Shown: piece after piece, positions 35,302-44,135 of the stretch
Layout: every line of letters begins with the position of its first letter
Numbering within the stretch: position 1 is the first letter of the stretch
Assembly (NCBI RefSeq): GCF_000829445.1
Contig: NZ_JXRQ01000030.1
Location: forward strand, 1-64,000
Source of the DNA: Jeotgalibacillus alimentarius
Lineage (GTDB): Bacteria; Bacillota; Bacilli; Bacillales; Jeotgalibacillaceae
Direction of reading: 5' to 3'
DNA length: 64,000 nucleotides
Position numbers and translations under genes: made by a program
Notes under the pieces: generated by a model
What the model saw: the letters and a program-made list of their open reading frames with translations, nothing else
The model's database searches: none
What the model was told of the DNA's origin: nothing

Positions 35302-35757
35302 ATGAAAACGTGGATAGGATTCTTATTACCTGATGATGAATATAAGGAGAAAAAAATACTGATCTTCCTTGCTGAGGGGGCTGTACTTCTCTTTTTGTCT
35401 TTAGTAGTGATGACCCTCATCAGCAGATTCATGACACTGGACGCTGAGACTGTACTTCTTATCTCGATGGGCACTTTTGTATTGTATGTTGGAATCAGAT
35501 ACATCACTTCGGGTATTGAGTACACAGATGTGGCTACAGAAAATGCATACAAAAAGGAACGAAAAATCATTCTGTTCAGAACGTTTACTTTTGCTTTCAT
35601 TTTTCTCATATCGTATATATTTATTGTTGAGATCCCGGCAACAATCGCTGAGTGGTTCGAGATCACCGGATTACTGACAACAGCCGTGTTATTCATGTTC
35701 GTTTCAAGCTATGTCTCATTAAAACGCTCATATCACAAGAATAAAGAGCTGATATGA
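35302..35757 (+). CDS. Four-helix membrane protein paired with XRE regulator
   Basis: 151 residues with four hydrophobic segments (about 20-40, 50-70, 92-112, 118-138) and charged loops (DDEYKEKK, ENAYKKERK). It resembles the small DUF3796/DUF3278-like membrane proteins that follow small XRE genes; family assignment uncertain. ATG at 35302 behind GGGAGGTTGAATGAG. The pair could be a regulatory module, with the membrane protein modulating the HTH protein. Confidence 0.75.
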   Translation: MKTWIGFLLPDDEYKEKKILIFLAEGAVLLFLSLVVMTLISRFMTLDAETVLLISMGTFVLYVGIRYITSGIEYTDVATENAYKKERKIILFRTFTFAFIFLISYIFIVEIPATIAEWFEITGLLTTAVLFMFVSSYVSLKRSYHKNKELI

Positions 35758-35766
35758 CAAGAAGAG

Positions 35767-35804
35767 ATTGCCGACGTCTCATCACGGAGACCGGCAATTT
35801 TTTT
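35767..35804 (+). terminator. Terminator of the XRE operon
   Basis: ATTGCCG with CGGCAAT and inner TCTC/GAGA, followed by T-run. Confidence 0.88.
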
Positions 35805-35975
35805 GTTTGAATTCTACTGTTTCAGCTGACAGGTAAGGAGTGGAATGGACTTTCAAAAAAGCTCCTTCATCATAAAACCGCTTCTCAAAAAAAATTTTAA
35901 TCAGAATGGTATTTTAGAACCTCCTGGGGTATAGTTAAAACATAGGCATTATGACTTATTAAGAGGTGCATTTAA

Positions 35976-37097
35976 TTGATTATTAAAGAATTAATATCTA
36001 ACCTTGGCATCCTGATTACATCAATATTTTTATATACACAACTCACTCGTAAATCAGCAGTAAATTTACAGTCTTCATTGAAACGAAAGCTTGCAGCCGG
36101 AGCGTTAGCAGGTTTACTTAGTAATGTACTGATGCAATATAGTATGAGTTTTGGATCTACAATTATCGACCTGCGCCATATACCAATTCTACTTGTAGCT
36201 TATTATGGCGGGCCAATTCCGGCTTTTACAGCTATGCTTCTTGTTATTGGAGGAAGATTTCTAATCGGCTTTAATATCTCCTCTATTTTTGCGCTTCTGC
36301 TGATTGTATCGATTACTTTATCAGTTCTGCTCATTTTCAGAAGCACATGGAAGAGACGCACTAAGATTTTTTGGGCACTGACTGTTTCTAATATTATTTT
36401 TACGGTTATCATCACCTTTCTGTTAAATGATTTACGCTCGCTGCCAGCATTGATTTCTGTCTATTGGTCAATCTCCTATGCGGCAGGATTTGCTGCTTTC
36501 TCAACAGTCGATTATCTCCGAAAGAATCAAGCGTTGATGGAGCGATTTAAAGCAGAAGCTACAACGGATGGGCTGACTGGTCTTCACAACGTCCGCAAAT
36601 TTGATCAGGTGTTTAATGATCTCTGTCTGAAAGCTGAAACTAAACAAGAGAGGATGGCTCTCCTATTCATAGATATTGATCATTTTAAGCAGGTAAACGA
36701 TACGTATGGTCACAATGAGGGAGACCTTGTTCTATCAGAGTTAAGTCAAGTGTTAAAAAGAACAGTCCGATCCTTTGATATTGTCAGCCGGAATGGTGGG
36801 GAAGAATTCACAGTCATTTTACCTGATTGTTCTTTATCTAAAGCAAAAAATATTAGTGAACGTATCAGGCAGGAGGTTGAGAAAAACACCTTTATCCTGT
36901 CATCAAATGAGAAAATCAATGTGACGGTCTCAGTCGGCCTTGCCTCTTATAGAGAAACAACTTCAGAACCAAAGAAGCTATTACAAGACGCTGATCAGGC
37001 ATTGTATAAGGCAAAGCGGACCGGCCGCAATAAAGTCTGTACAGCAGATTCATTGTTACGTGCTGAGTCTGTTATTCATCGCCATATCAGCAAATAA
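35976..37097 (+). CDS. Membrane diguanylate cyclase (5TMR-LYT + GGDEF)
   Basis: 373 residues. Five to six helices (about 1-180) with the DLRHIPILLVAYYGGP motif of 5TM-5TMR_LYT sensors, then a full GGDEF domain. The active site is G-G-E-E-F (274-278), and an inhibitory I-site RSFD (265-268) lies five residues before it, so product inhibition by c-di-GMP is expected. Starts at TTG, 7 nt behind AAGAGGTG. Monocistronic. Confidence 0.92.
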   Translation: MIIKELISNLGILITSIFLYTQLTRKSAVNLQSSLKRKLAAGALAGLLSNVLMQYSMSFGSTIIDLRHIPILLVAYYGGPIPAFTAMLLVIGGRFLIGFNISSIFALLLIVSITLSVLLIFRSTWKRRTKIFWALTVSNIIFTVIITFLLNDLRSLPALISVYWSISYAAGFAAFSTVDYLRKNQALMERFKAEATTDGLTGLHNVRKFDQVFNDLCLKAETKQERMALLFIDIDHFKQVNDTYGHNEGDLVLSELSQVLKRTVRSFDIVSRNGGEEFTVILPDCSLSKAKNISERIRQEVEKNTFILSSNEKINVTVSVGLASYRETTSEPKKLLQDADQALYKAKRTGRNKVCTADSLLRAESVIHRHISK

Positions 37098-37128
37098 AAA
37101 ACTTCCGGTAAATGCCGGAAGTTTTTTT
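37096..37128 (+). terminator. Terminator of the diguanylate cyclase gene
   Basis: AAAAAACTTCCGG pairs with CCGGAAGTTTTTT (13 bp). Confidence 0.93.
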
Positions 37129-37269
37129 GCCCCATACCCACCCTCACGATATGAAAATCAGTACCTGGTCGTTAATTGTTATCAGTCATTTGTCATCATG
37201 TAATGTGTTCTGGGCATTCATTGTCAGCCGGGTGAAAACCCAATAGAGCAGCCCCTCGCCCTACTAATT
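37129..37269. other. Unexplained intergenic stretch
   Basis: No plausible gene. Contains GCCGGGTGAAAACCCAATAG and an AGCAGCCCC run, which look like structured RNA or an element scar, but I could not match it to a family. Confidence 0.3.
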
Positions 37270-37319
37270 AAAGTGAGTTCCAATGTTCCTCATTGGATAA
37301 GGTTCGGTACTCGCTTTTT
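37270..37319. terminator. Two-part hairpin behind the DIP1984-family gene
   Basis: AAAGTGAGT pairs with ACTCGCTTT, enclosing a second perfect stem TCCAATG/CATTGGA. A T-run follows on the plus strand, and the minus-strand gene ends 20 nt away. Confidence 0.5.
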
Positions 37320-37339
37320 CAATCGCTACCTGCTAATCG

Positions 37340-37798
37340 TTATTCTGCCAGGTCAGTCAGCCAGTTCAGCTCCTGAATTCTCGTATCGATTTTCCGATAA
37401 TCCTGAGACAGATCGTCCACCCGCTTTTGTGTTTCTTTTACGTTGATTGTGGAAATTGACTTGATCTCTGAACGTGAATAGCGGTCATGACGCACAGCTG
37501 CCTGAGTGGCAAGTTCACTGAAAATGCGCCTTTCCTGACCAATTAATTCGCGTTCGGTCAGCGCATCTGCAAGCGTACGCTTTTCGTCAAATGATGTCTT
37601 CAGGTTAGTCCTGTTAATCTTCTGAATCAATGTTTTCAGCTGCTTTAGGATCTGTTCAAGCTCAATCATCAGCTCTTTTGGATCCTCATTCGGCTCTTCC
37701 CCTTCCTGCACTCTGACATTCTGAGCAAGACGGTGTCTTAATTGCTCAACCCGCTTCTGATAATCCGCACGCATGATCAATGCTTCAGCTAACTTCAT
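37340..37798 (-). CDS. DIP1984 family protein
   Basis: 152 residues, highly charged and helical: MKLAEALIMRADYQKRVEQLRHRL at the start, a central EQILKQLKTLIQKINRTN and LADALTERELI, ending RIQELNWLTDLAE. This matches the DIP1984 (septicolysin-like) family; function unknown. Cytosolic. RBS AGGAGAGGTTTGG. The argS gene lies upstream on the same strand, with a hairpin repeat between. Confidence 0.85.
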   Translation of the reverse strand: MKLAEALIMRADYQKRVEQLRHRLAQNVRVQEGEEPNEDPKELMIELEQILKQLKTLIQKINRTNLKTSFDEKRTLADALTERELIGQERRIFSELATQAAVRHDRYSRSEIKSISTINVKETQKRVDDLSQDYRKIDTRIQELNWLTDLAE

Positions 37799-37879
37799 CC
37801 AAACCTCTCCTTCAGCGCTTGTTATATATTTCCTTATTTTAGCATTAGATGGAGGGGAAGGACAGGAGAAAGATTTTTT

Positions 37880-37932
37880 GGGTACGGAGTTGGTACTACG
37901 AGGTCAGACCTCGTAGTGCCAACTCCGTACCC
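37880..37932. repeat. GGGGAC-family inverted repeat, copy 4 (GGGTAC variant)
   Basis: GGGTACGGAGTTGG...CCAACTCCGTACCC with inner ACTACGAGGT/ACCTCGTAGT: 25-bp arms, loop CAG. Compensating change: GGGG-A-C/G-T-CCCC became GGGTAC/GTACCC on both arms. Confidence 0.9.
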
Positions 37933-37944
37933 GATTTTCAAGTA

Positions 37945-39633
37945 CTACATCTCCTCAGGCGCTTCCACGCCAAGCAAATGCAACCCCTCCTTCAACACAA
38001 TCTGAACCGCGTGCACAAGCGAAAGCTTTTCCTGTCTCTCTTCAGCAGCATCCAGGATCCGCACATTTCCATAGAATTGGTTGAATACTTTTGCCAGTTC
38101 AAGTACGTATTTCGCTGTTTGCGACGGGTCATTCCCTTCGAATGAACGCTTGACCGCTTCAGGAAATTCCATCAGGCACTTGATTACAGACCAGGCCGTC
38201 TCACCTGAAAACGCCAATCCATTAGCTTTCTCCTGGTAGGCACCTTTTCTCAAAATAGAAGACGCACGCGCATGCGTGTATTGTACATACGGACCGGTCT
38301 CCCCTTCAAATTTCAGCATCGTATCCAGTGAAAATTCCACATCATTCAGGCGATGATTTTTTAAATCATGGAAAATGACTGCACCAGTACCTACCTGATG
38401 TGCGACCTGCTCCTGATCAGCAAGTGAAGGGTTTTTATCTGCAATATTCTGCCGCGCCAGACTGACTGCTTCTTTCAGCACCTCTTCAAGCAGCACGACC
38501 TTCCCTTTTCGCGTAGACATTTTCTTACCGTCTTTTAACATCATGCCAAATGGAACGTGTGACAGTTCTAGACTCCAGTCATAACCCATCTTCTGAAGCA
38601 CATGAAACAGCTGCTTAAAATGAAGCGTCTGCTCATTCCCCACTACATACAATGACCGCTCAGATCCATACGTTTCATGACGATAGATCGCCGCTGCAAG
38701 ATCCCGCGTCGCATATAGTGTCGTCCCGTCCTTCTTTTTAATCAGACAGGGCGGCATGCCTTCTGCAGTCTCAACCACGAGTGCCCCATCAGACTCCTCT
38801 AAAAGTTCTTTCTCTTCAAGTAGCTGCACAACGCGATCCATTTTGTCATTATAAAACGCTTCACCCTGCACCGAATCAAACGTGACCCCGAGCAGCTGAT
38901 AAATGCTGTTAAATTCCTTCAGCGACTCATCTCTGAACCACTTCCAAAGGGCGAGCGCTTCCTGATCTCCGTCTTCAAGCCGCTTAAACCACAGGCGTCC
39001 CTCATCAATCAGAGTGGAATCATGCTCCGCTTCATCATGAAACTGAACATAGAGCTTTAACAGCTCTTTAATCGGATTTTTACGAATCTGCTCTTCATTC
39101 CCCCAAAGCTTATAGGCCGCAATCAGCTTTCCAAACTGCGTCCCCCAGTCCCCTAAATGGTTAATCCGCACAACTTCAAAACCATTCTTTTCAGCAATCC
39201 GCGCAAGCGAATGGCCAATCACCGTAGAGCGCAAGTGTCCCATTGAAAAGGGCTTTGCGATATTGGGCGATGAAAAATCAATCGTGATGACAGCTCCTTC
39301 GCCCTGATTCACTGCGCCATAGTGACTTTTCTTCTTGAGCACTTCTTCAACAACAAAAGATGATACCTGACTCTTATCTAAAAAGACATTTACATAACCA
39401 CCAGCTGCCTCAATTTTAGTAAATGCGTCCGGCAACACAACCTGCTCCGACAGCTCAAGTGCAATCTGATGAGGCGCCTTGCGAAAAACCTTCGCAAGCT
39501 CAAAGCACGGAAACGCAAAATCACCCATTTCCTGATATTTCGGTTTTTCAATCAGCTGAATGATCTTATCCTGCTTCAGCTGGTCCTTTAATTGTTTGTA
39601 TAAAGCTTCTGCAAATAACAATTGATAATCCAC
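37945..39633 (-). CDS. argS: Arginyl-tRNA synthetase
   Basis: 562 residues. N-terminal additional domain (about 1-90), class I core with FSSPNIAKPFSMGHLRSTVIG (HIGH-type motif, about 126-146), DGKKMSTRKGKVV (KMSK-like), and C-terminal anticodon-binding DALR domain with GPYVQYTHARA. Charges tRNA-Arg. Starts at a GTG (39633) behind GGAGGAGGAATTGCA; codons upstream in frame belong to the T-box terminator. Confidence 0.96.
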   Translation of the reverse strand: MDYQLLFAEALYKQLKDQLKQDKIIQLIEKPKYQEMGDFAFPCFELAKVFRKAPHQIALELSEQVVLPDAFTKIEAAGGYVNVFLDKSQVSSFVVEEVLKKKSHYGAVNQGEGAVITIDFSSPNIAKPFSMGHLRSTVIGHSLARIAEKNGFEVVRINHLGDWGTQFGKLIAAYKLWGNEEQIRKNPIKELLKLYVQFHDEAEHDSTLIDEGRLWFKRLEDGDQEALALWKWFRDESLKEFNSIYQLLGVTFDSVQGEAFYNDKMDRVVQLLEEKELLEESDGALVVETAEGMPPCLIKKKDGTTLYATRDLAAAIYRHETYGSERSLYVVGNEQTLHFKQLFHVLQKMGYDWSLELSHVPFGMMLKDGKKMSTRKGKVVLLEEVLKEAVSLARQNIADKNPSLADQEQVAHQVGTGAVIFHDLKNHRLNDVEFSLDTMLKFEGETGPYVQYTHARASSILRKGAYQEKANGLAFSGETAWSVIKCLMEFPEAVKRSFEGNDPSQTAKYVLELAKVFNQFYGNVRILDAAEERQEKLSLVHAVQIVLKEGLHLLGVEAPEEM

Positions 39634-39639
39634 TGCAAT

Positions 39640-39912
39640 TCCTCCTCCATATAAAAAACGCCCGTCTCTTCTCCACACAGGAAAAGAGACGGGCGTATCA
39701 TTCGTCCGCGGTACCACTCTAATTGTTTGTACAACCACTCAAATTGATAACGGGGTTCTCCCCGGCAGCACCTACTCCAGTTTCAGTGCTGCATCTTCAA
39801 AGTGCGCTTCACTTCCTGCTTCACAACCGGGCTCCCACCACCCCCGGCTCGCTTCACATCCACAGACAGCTACTCTCTTTGTCATTGACGTTAGCTTTTT
39901 TCCTATTATAGA
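39640..39912 (-). promoter_or_regulatory. T-box leader of argS
   Basis: On the minus strand: promoter TTGTAT-16-TATAAT (-10 at 39910-39905), stem I closed by CAAAG (39881-39877) and CTTTG (39802-39798), with CGC at 39806-39804 as likely Arg specifier, the T-box AGAGTGGTACCGCGG (39720-39706), and the terminator ACGCCCGTCTCTT/AAGAGACGGGCGT plus T-run. Uncharged tRNA-Arg should allow read-through. Confidence 0.92.
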
Positions 39913-40061
39913 GATTGTTTTGGAAAATACAATCCTTTTTTTGGGGAAGGCGATGGCAAATCATAATTTGAAAATCTATTTTTATTAGGTAAAAAATAAA
40001 ATTTTAATACGCTATAAAATTAATTCTATTAAATTATTTTTTTGAAATAATTCGAAATTCG

Positions 40062-40090
40062 TTGACAACGCTTTCATATTTTTGTAATAT
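40062..40090 (+). promoter_or_regulatory. glpT promoter with overlapping cre
   Basis: -35 TTGACA (40062-40067), 17-nt spacer, -10 TAATAT (40085-40090). TGACAACGCTTTCA (40063-40076) matches the cre consensus with one mismatch and overlaps the -35, so glucose repression is expected. Confidence 0.82.
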
Positions 40091-40123
40091 GCTAGAAGAC
40101 AAGTTAATAATTGCACGTACAGA

Positions 40124-40190
40124 ATCCAGAGACGAGTGTTGCATACCACCTTTCTAGAAGGTGTGTATTGTGATGCTTGTTTTTTATGCG
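40124..40190 (+). promoter_or_regulatory. Attenuator in the glpT leader, likely GlpP target
   Basis: AGAGACGAGTG is followed by a stem GCATaccACCTT/AAGGTgtgtattgtgATGC with loop TCTAG and then TTGTTTTTT. An outer AGACG/CGTCT pair encloses it. It lies between the promoter and the RBS AGGAGG of glpT. In B. subtilis GlpP antiterminates glp leaders; the 60369-60953 gene encodes GlpP. Confidence 0.65.
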
Positions 40191-40225
40191 TCTTAGCTTG
40201 AATAATTATACTTAGGAGGTACAAT

Positions 40226-41590
40226 ATGAAAAATATATTTAAGCCCGCACCACCGGTTGAGCGTCTTCCTGAAGAAAAGGTAGATGCAGAATATAAACGT
40301 CTGAGATTTCAGGTATTTATGGGAATTTTTATTGGATATGCGGCTTACTACCTGATCCGTAAAAACTTTTCCATTGCGATGCCTTATCTACAGGAAGAAG
40401 GTTTTACCAAAGGTGAATTAGGGCTTGCATTATCAGCAATCTCTATCGCCTATGGTATCAGTAAATTTGTTATGGGAACCGTGTCCGATAGGAGTAACGC
40501 CAGGTATTTTCTTGTAACAGGACTTGTTTTATCTGCATTGATCAGTTTATCAATGGGCCTTGTTCCATTCTTTACTTCATCCGTAACAATTATGTTTGTG
40601 TTGCTATTTTTAAACGGTTGGGTACAGGGAATGGGCTGGCCTCCGTCTGGAAGAACCCTTGTACACTGGTTCAGTGTCAGTGAACGTGGCGGAAAAACTG
40701 CAATATGGAATGTAGCCCATAATGTAGGTGGTGGCTTAATGGCACCACTTGCAATTGGTGGTGTAGCATTTGTTAGCACTTATTTCGGTGGAACATTTTC
40801 GGGGTATGAAGGCGTCTTTATTCTCCCTGCAATTGTTGCGCTAATTGTAGCAATATTTACATTTATTTTGATGCGTGATACACCTCAATCTGTAGGCCTT
40901 CCGCCAATCGAGGAGCATCGGGATGACTATCCGAACAAATCACGTAAAACACTTGAAACTGAGCTTACAACTAAGGAAATTCTATTTAAATACGTGTTAA
41001 ATAATAAATGGGTATGGATGATTGCATTCGCAAATATCTTTGTTTATTTCGTCCGATATGGTGTGCTTGACTGGGCGCCTACTTATCTGACAGAAGAAAA
41101 AGATTTTGATATGACTTCTTCAAGTATTGCATATTTTCTTTATGAGTGGGCAGGCATTCCAGGAACTCTTCTTTGCGGTTACTTGTCTGACAAACTCTTT
41201 AAAGGACGTCGTGGACCAGCCGGTGTGGTCTTCATGATTGGTGTACTAGTTGCGGTCATTGTGTATTGGTTGAACCCTGCCGGCAATCCAATGATCGACA
41301 ACCTTGCATTAATTGCCATCGGATTCCTAATTTACGGACCAGTTATGCTTATTGGGCTTCAGGCACTTGATTATGTACCTAAAAAAGCTGCCGGAACAGC
41401 AGCAGGACTGACAGGACTATTTGGTTACCTGGGTGGTGCTGTAACTGCTAATGCCTTAATGGGCTTTGTCGTTGAAGGTGCCGGATGGGATGCAGGATTT
41501 ATCATGCTAATCTTTTCATGTATAATGGCGATTATTCTCTTCTCATTCACATGGAATGTGAGAGGTCAGGAAGTCGTAAAAAGTCATTAG
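40226..41590 (+). CDS. glpT: Glycerol-3-phosphate transporter
   Basis: 454 residues, 12 helices, organophosphate:phosphate antiporter family of MFS. It follows B. subtilis GlpT closely: [75 protein letters not shown] and [20 protein letters not shown]. Imports glycerol-3-phosphate in exchange for phosphate. No glpQ follows directly, unlike B. subtilis; a GDPD gene is at 55396. Under attenuator and cre control. Confidence 0.93.
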   Translation: MKNIFKPAPPVERLPEEKVDAEYKRLRFQVFMGIFIGYAAYYLIRKNFSIAMPYLQEEGFTKGELGLALSAISIAYGISKFVMGTVSDRSNARYFLVTGLVLSALISLSMGLVPFFTSSVTIMFVLLFLNGWVQGMGWPPSGRTLVHWFSVSERGGKTAIWNVAHNVGGGLMAPLAIGGVAFVSTYFGGTFSGYEGVFILPAIVALIVAIFTFILMRDTPQSVGLPPIEEHRDDYPNKSRKTLETELTTKEILFKYVLNNKWVWMIAFANIFVYFVRYGVLDWAPTYLTEEKDFDMTSSSIAYFLYEWAGIPGTLLCGYLSDKLFKGRRGPAGVVFMIGVLVAVIVYWLNPAGNPMIDNLALIAIGFLIYGPVMLIGLQALDYVPKKAAGTAAGLTGLFGYLGGAVTANALMGFVVEGAGWDAGFIMLIFSCIMAIILFSFTWNVRGQEVVKSH

Positions 41591-41607
41591 ATAATATATT
41601 AATCTGG

Positions 41608-41634
41608 AAAAGCCCGGGATTTCTCCGGGCTTTT
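41608..41634 (+). terminator. Terminator of glpT
   Basis: AAAAGCCCGG pairs with CCGGGCTTTT. Confidence 0.9.
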
Positions 41635-41652
41635 ATTCTTTCCTTTCTTTTT

Positions 41653-41705
41653 GGAGACAGAGTTCACACTACGAAGTCTGACATCGTAGTGCCAACTCTG
41701 TCCCC
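41653..41705. repeat. GGGGAC-family inverted repeat, copy 5
   Basis: GGAGACAGAGTTCACACTACG and CGTAGTGCCAACTCTGTCCCC, loop around AAGTCTGACAT. One arm has drifted (GGAGACAGAG). Confidence 0.82.
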
Positions 41706-41798
41706 AAATCTTAAAAAAATTACCAATCTTATTCTTAAAGCTTTTTTAGATTTTGTTATAAAATAGCAGTAACTTTCAGAATCAGGAGCTGATATTAA

Positions 41799-42560
41799 AT
41801 GAATATCCAATTAATCAGAAATGCCACACTCATTGTTCATTATGCAGGCAAAAAGTTTCTTGTAGACCCGTTTTTAGCTAAAAAGGGGGCCTACCCGCCT
41901 TTTCAGAATTCAGCGAGACAGGATCAGAACAATCCGCTGGTAGATCTGCCGGTATCAATCGATGAGATCATTCAGGACATTGACGCTGTAATCTTAACGC
42001 ATCTTCACCTCGACCATTATGACGACGCGGCAAAAGAAGTGCTGCCAAATGGGATGAAGATTTTTGTACAAAATGCAGAAGATGATGAAAAAGTAAGAAA
42101 CGACGGCTTTGAAAATGTAGAGGTACTTACGGAACAGGCGGAGTTTGAAGGCGTTCAACTGATCAAAACAGAGGGACAGCACGGCAAAGGTGAAATCCTG
42201 AAAATGCTTGGACACGTGTGCGGGGTTGTATTTAAACACGAGAGTGAAAAATCACTTTATATTGCCGGGGATACAGTCTGGTACGAAGGAATTGAAAAAG
42301 AAATCCGCACGCATCAGCCGGAAGTCATGGTGCTGAACGCCGGGGATAACCAGTTCCTTGAAGGTGGATCACTTGTGATGGGGAAAGATGACGTGTTTGA
42401 AACATTGAAAGCTGCTCCAAACGCAGCGATCGTAGCGGTTCATATGGAAGCAGTGAACCACTGGGCCCTACCACGGAAAGAATTGAAAGTTTTTGCTGAG
42501 GAGAAGGAGTTTGCCGGCAGATTGACTGTGCCGGATGACGGGGAAGCACTGTCTTTTTGA
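41799..42560 (+). CDS. Metallo-beta-lactamase-fold hydrolase (UlaG-like)
   Basis: 253 residues. Metal site THLHLDHYD (about 66-74), later GDTVWYE and a VAVHMEAVNHW His cluster near the end. Resembles the YtnP/UlaG-like group of MBL hydrolases with an N-terminal RNATLIVHYAGKKFLVDPF. Cytosolic; substrate unknown. RBS CAGGAGCTGATATTAA. Monocistronic, with a GGGGAC repeat on each side. Confidence 0.88.
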   Translation: MNIQLIRNATLIVHYAGKKFLVDPFLAKKGAYPPFQNSARQDQNNPLVDLPVSIDEIIQDIDAVILTHLHLDHYDDAAKEVLPNGMKIFVQNAEDDEKVRNDGFENVEVLTEQAEFEGVQLIKTEGQHGKGEILKMLGHVCGVVFKHESEKSLYIAGDTVWYEGIEKEIRTHQPEVMVLNAGDNQFLEGGSLVMGKDDVFETLKAAPNAAIVAVHMEAVNHWALPRKELKVFAEEKEFAGRLTVPDDGEALSF

Positions 42561-42590
42561 GTTCTGCTTTCCGGAGGTTTGGGGACGGAG

Positions 42591-42629
42591 TTAATACTAC
42601 GACGTCATCGCAGTGCCAACTCCGTCCCC
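42591..42629. repeat. GGGGAC-family inverted repeat, copy 6
   Basis: GGGGACGGAGTTAATACTACG with CGCAGTGCCAACTCCGTCCCC, loop ACGTCAT. Shorter core than copies 4 and 9. Confidence 0.85.
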
Positions 42630-42665
42630 GGTTTCGCCTCTCACACTCCCTGCATAACCGATACG

Positions 42666-43046
42666 CTATTCTTCAAAATAGTCCCGTATTTCTTCAGGAG
42701 GCTCTTCAATATTTAAGATATAAAGCTGATCAGTTCCCGGCGAAGATTCTACCAGATAAGTTCTATCGTGAAATTCAACGAGTGTAAACTGCTCAATTCC
42801 AAGCGCCTGGCGATCCGCACGCATCATATGCTCTACCGCTTCAGGATCGAAGTTTTCCTCATACCCTTCAAGCATCAGTGCTTCAACCTCTTCCATATCA
42901 TCTGCAAAAGCTATTTCCTGATAGAGAGTAAGACTGTTATCGGGTTTTTGCATCATGTCTTTTATTTGCAAGGCACCAAGTATAAGAACTGCGAGCGCCA
43001 GGATGGCAATAATCATTTGAGACCTGTTCAATTTAACTATTTTCAA
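42666..43046 (-). CDS. Single-pass membrane or secreted protein of unknown function
   Basis: 126 residues. One N-terminal helix (about 10-28, MIIAILALAVLILGALQI) and an acidic extracellular domain (about 35-126). No cleavage site is obvious, so it is likely anchored. TTG start, 6-10 nt behind AAAGGGGGG. It overlaps the preceding VOC gene by 14 nt, so they are co-transcribed. Not recognised. Confidence 0.65.
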   Translation of the reverse strand: MKIVKLNRSQMIIAILALAVLILGALQIKDMMQKPDNSLTLYQEIAFADDMEEVEALMLEGYEENFDPEAVEHMMRADRQALGIEQFTLVEFHDRTYLVESSPGTDQLYILNIEEPPEEIRDYFEE

Positions 43047-43455
43047 CAGATCCCCCCTTTCTAAAAGCTGAACTCAACTCACTCCACACATCAAACAAAT
43101 TGCCATCCGGGTCTGAAAACACAAAGTTTCTCCCGGCATGTCCTCTATTTTCAATCACACCAGTCTTTACACCCAATGAATGTAATGTATGATGGAACGA
43201 TTTTAAAGACTCGATCCCATCCACTTCAAAAGTAAGCGAGAAGCGTTCAGCACCCTTTTGATCGAAAAAGTTGGCCTTTTCATTCTCAGATGCTTTTACG
43301 AGAAAAAAGCTTTGACCAGCCAGATCTATAATTGCTTTGTCCTGGTCTTCATAGTTAACCTCTGCCCCAAGCTTTTCTTTATACCAGGCTGCAGATACCC
43401 GCGGATCTGATACAGGAATATACGTCGTGCCAACTCTGATTAATTGATTTTCCAT
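43033..43455 (-). CDS. VOC family protein
   Basis: 140 residues; two VOC units, TYIPVSDPRVSAAWYKEKLGAEV and FVFSDPDGNLFDVWSEL with E134 as a probable ligand. No enzymatic role can be given. 12 nt behind another VOC gene and overlapping the next gene. RBS AGGGGGAAGCTGGA. Confidence 0.85.
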   Translation of the reverse strand: MENQLIRVGTTYIPVSDPRVSAAWYKEKLGAEVNYEDQDKAIIDLAGQSFFLVKASENEKANFFDQKGAERFSLTFEVDGIESLKSFHHTLHSLGVKTGVIENRGHAGRNFVFSDPDGNLFDVWSELSSAFRKGGSVENS

Positions 43456-43467
43456 TCCAGCTTCCCC

Positions 43468-43836
43468 CTATACCGACACTTCACTCATAAGTGCATGTGT
43501 ATTTCCTTCCGTGTCTTTAAAAAAGGTCATCCAGGTTTCTGTCTGATTCATTTTCGCTACCACATGCGGCTGATCCAGAAAGGAAACGCCCTTATCCTCA
43601 AGCTTTTGATAGGCTTCTTCGATATCCTCCACGCTAAAATAAATCACTGAGCCCGGATGATCAAATGACTCATTTTCCGGCAGTGTCAGCATCAGCCGAA
43701 GACCGTTTTGTTCAAAAAATGCCATATTTTCTGTTTCAAATAACAGCTGAAGACCCAAAGTTTCTCCATAAAATGCTGTCGCCCGCTTCACATCTTTCAC
43801 CGGTATACCAATCTGTCTAACCTGCTGAATCACCAT
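43468..43836 (-). CDS. VOC family protein
   Basis: 122 residues: VRQIGIPVKDVKRATAFYGETLGLQLL at the N-terminus and WMTFFKDTEGNTHALMSEV at the C-terminus. First gene of a three-gene unit with a second VOC gene and a membrane protein gene. The ATG at 43836 follows GGAAGGGAG; an upstream in-frame ATG at 43860 has no RBS. Confidence 0.85.
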   Translation of the reverse strand: MVIQQVRQIGIPVKDVKRATAFYGETLGLQLLFETENMAFFEQNGLRLMLTLPENESFDHPGSVIYFSVEDIEEAYQKLEDKGVSFLDQPHVVAKMNQTETWMTFFKDTEGNTHALMSEVSV

Positions 43837-43945
43837 TGATTTCTCCCTTCCAATTCCCATATAAATTTGTATGATAGCAGCCTTTAAGCTACACTCAACT
43901 TATATAATACCTTACAAAAAACGGAAAGAACAGGAGGGTTTAGAC

Positions 43946-44116
43946 ATGTTATTTGATCCACCAAAGTGTATAAATTGCGGAAAAGAAATCGAAGACGGTG
44001 AGCAGGTATACGCAAAGCTGCGCTATCCAAAAAGAAAAGGTTTTACAGAGATCAAAGCTTATTTGCGAAACGAGGCTTCATTTTTATGTGAAAGCTGTTT
44101 TGAAAAGAAAGACTGA
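43946..44116 (+). CDS. Small zinc-ribbon-like protein
   Basis: 56 residues with CINCGKEI (C-x2-C, 8-11) and FLCESCFEK (C-x2-C, about 48-51), a probable zinc knuckle. Often mislabelled as a ferrichrome protein in databases. The ATG at 43946 lies behind CAGGAGGGTTTAGAC. Basic middle part (KLRYPKRKGFTEIK). Function unknown; divergent from the VOC unit. Confidence 0.78.
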   Translation: MLFDPPKCINCGKEIEDGEQVYAKLRYPKRKGFTEIKAYLRNEASFLCESCFEKKD

Positions 44117-44123
44117 TCGATTT

Positions 44124-44135
44124 GGGGACGGAGTT
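44124..44135. repeat. GGGGACGGAGTT half copy 7
   Basis: A single 12-nt arm with no partner, between convergent genes and touching the stop codon of the DUF488 gene. Confidence 0.7.

Noticed and set aside
39634-39738. N-terminal extension of ArgS
   Set aside because: It would translate the T-box terminator and antiterminator; the GTG at 39633 has the RBS.
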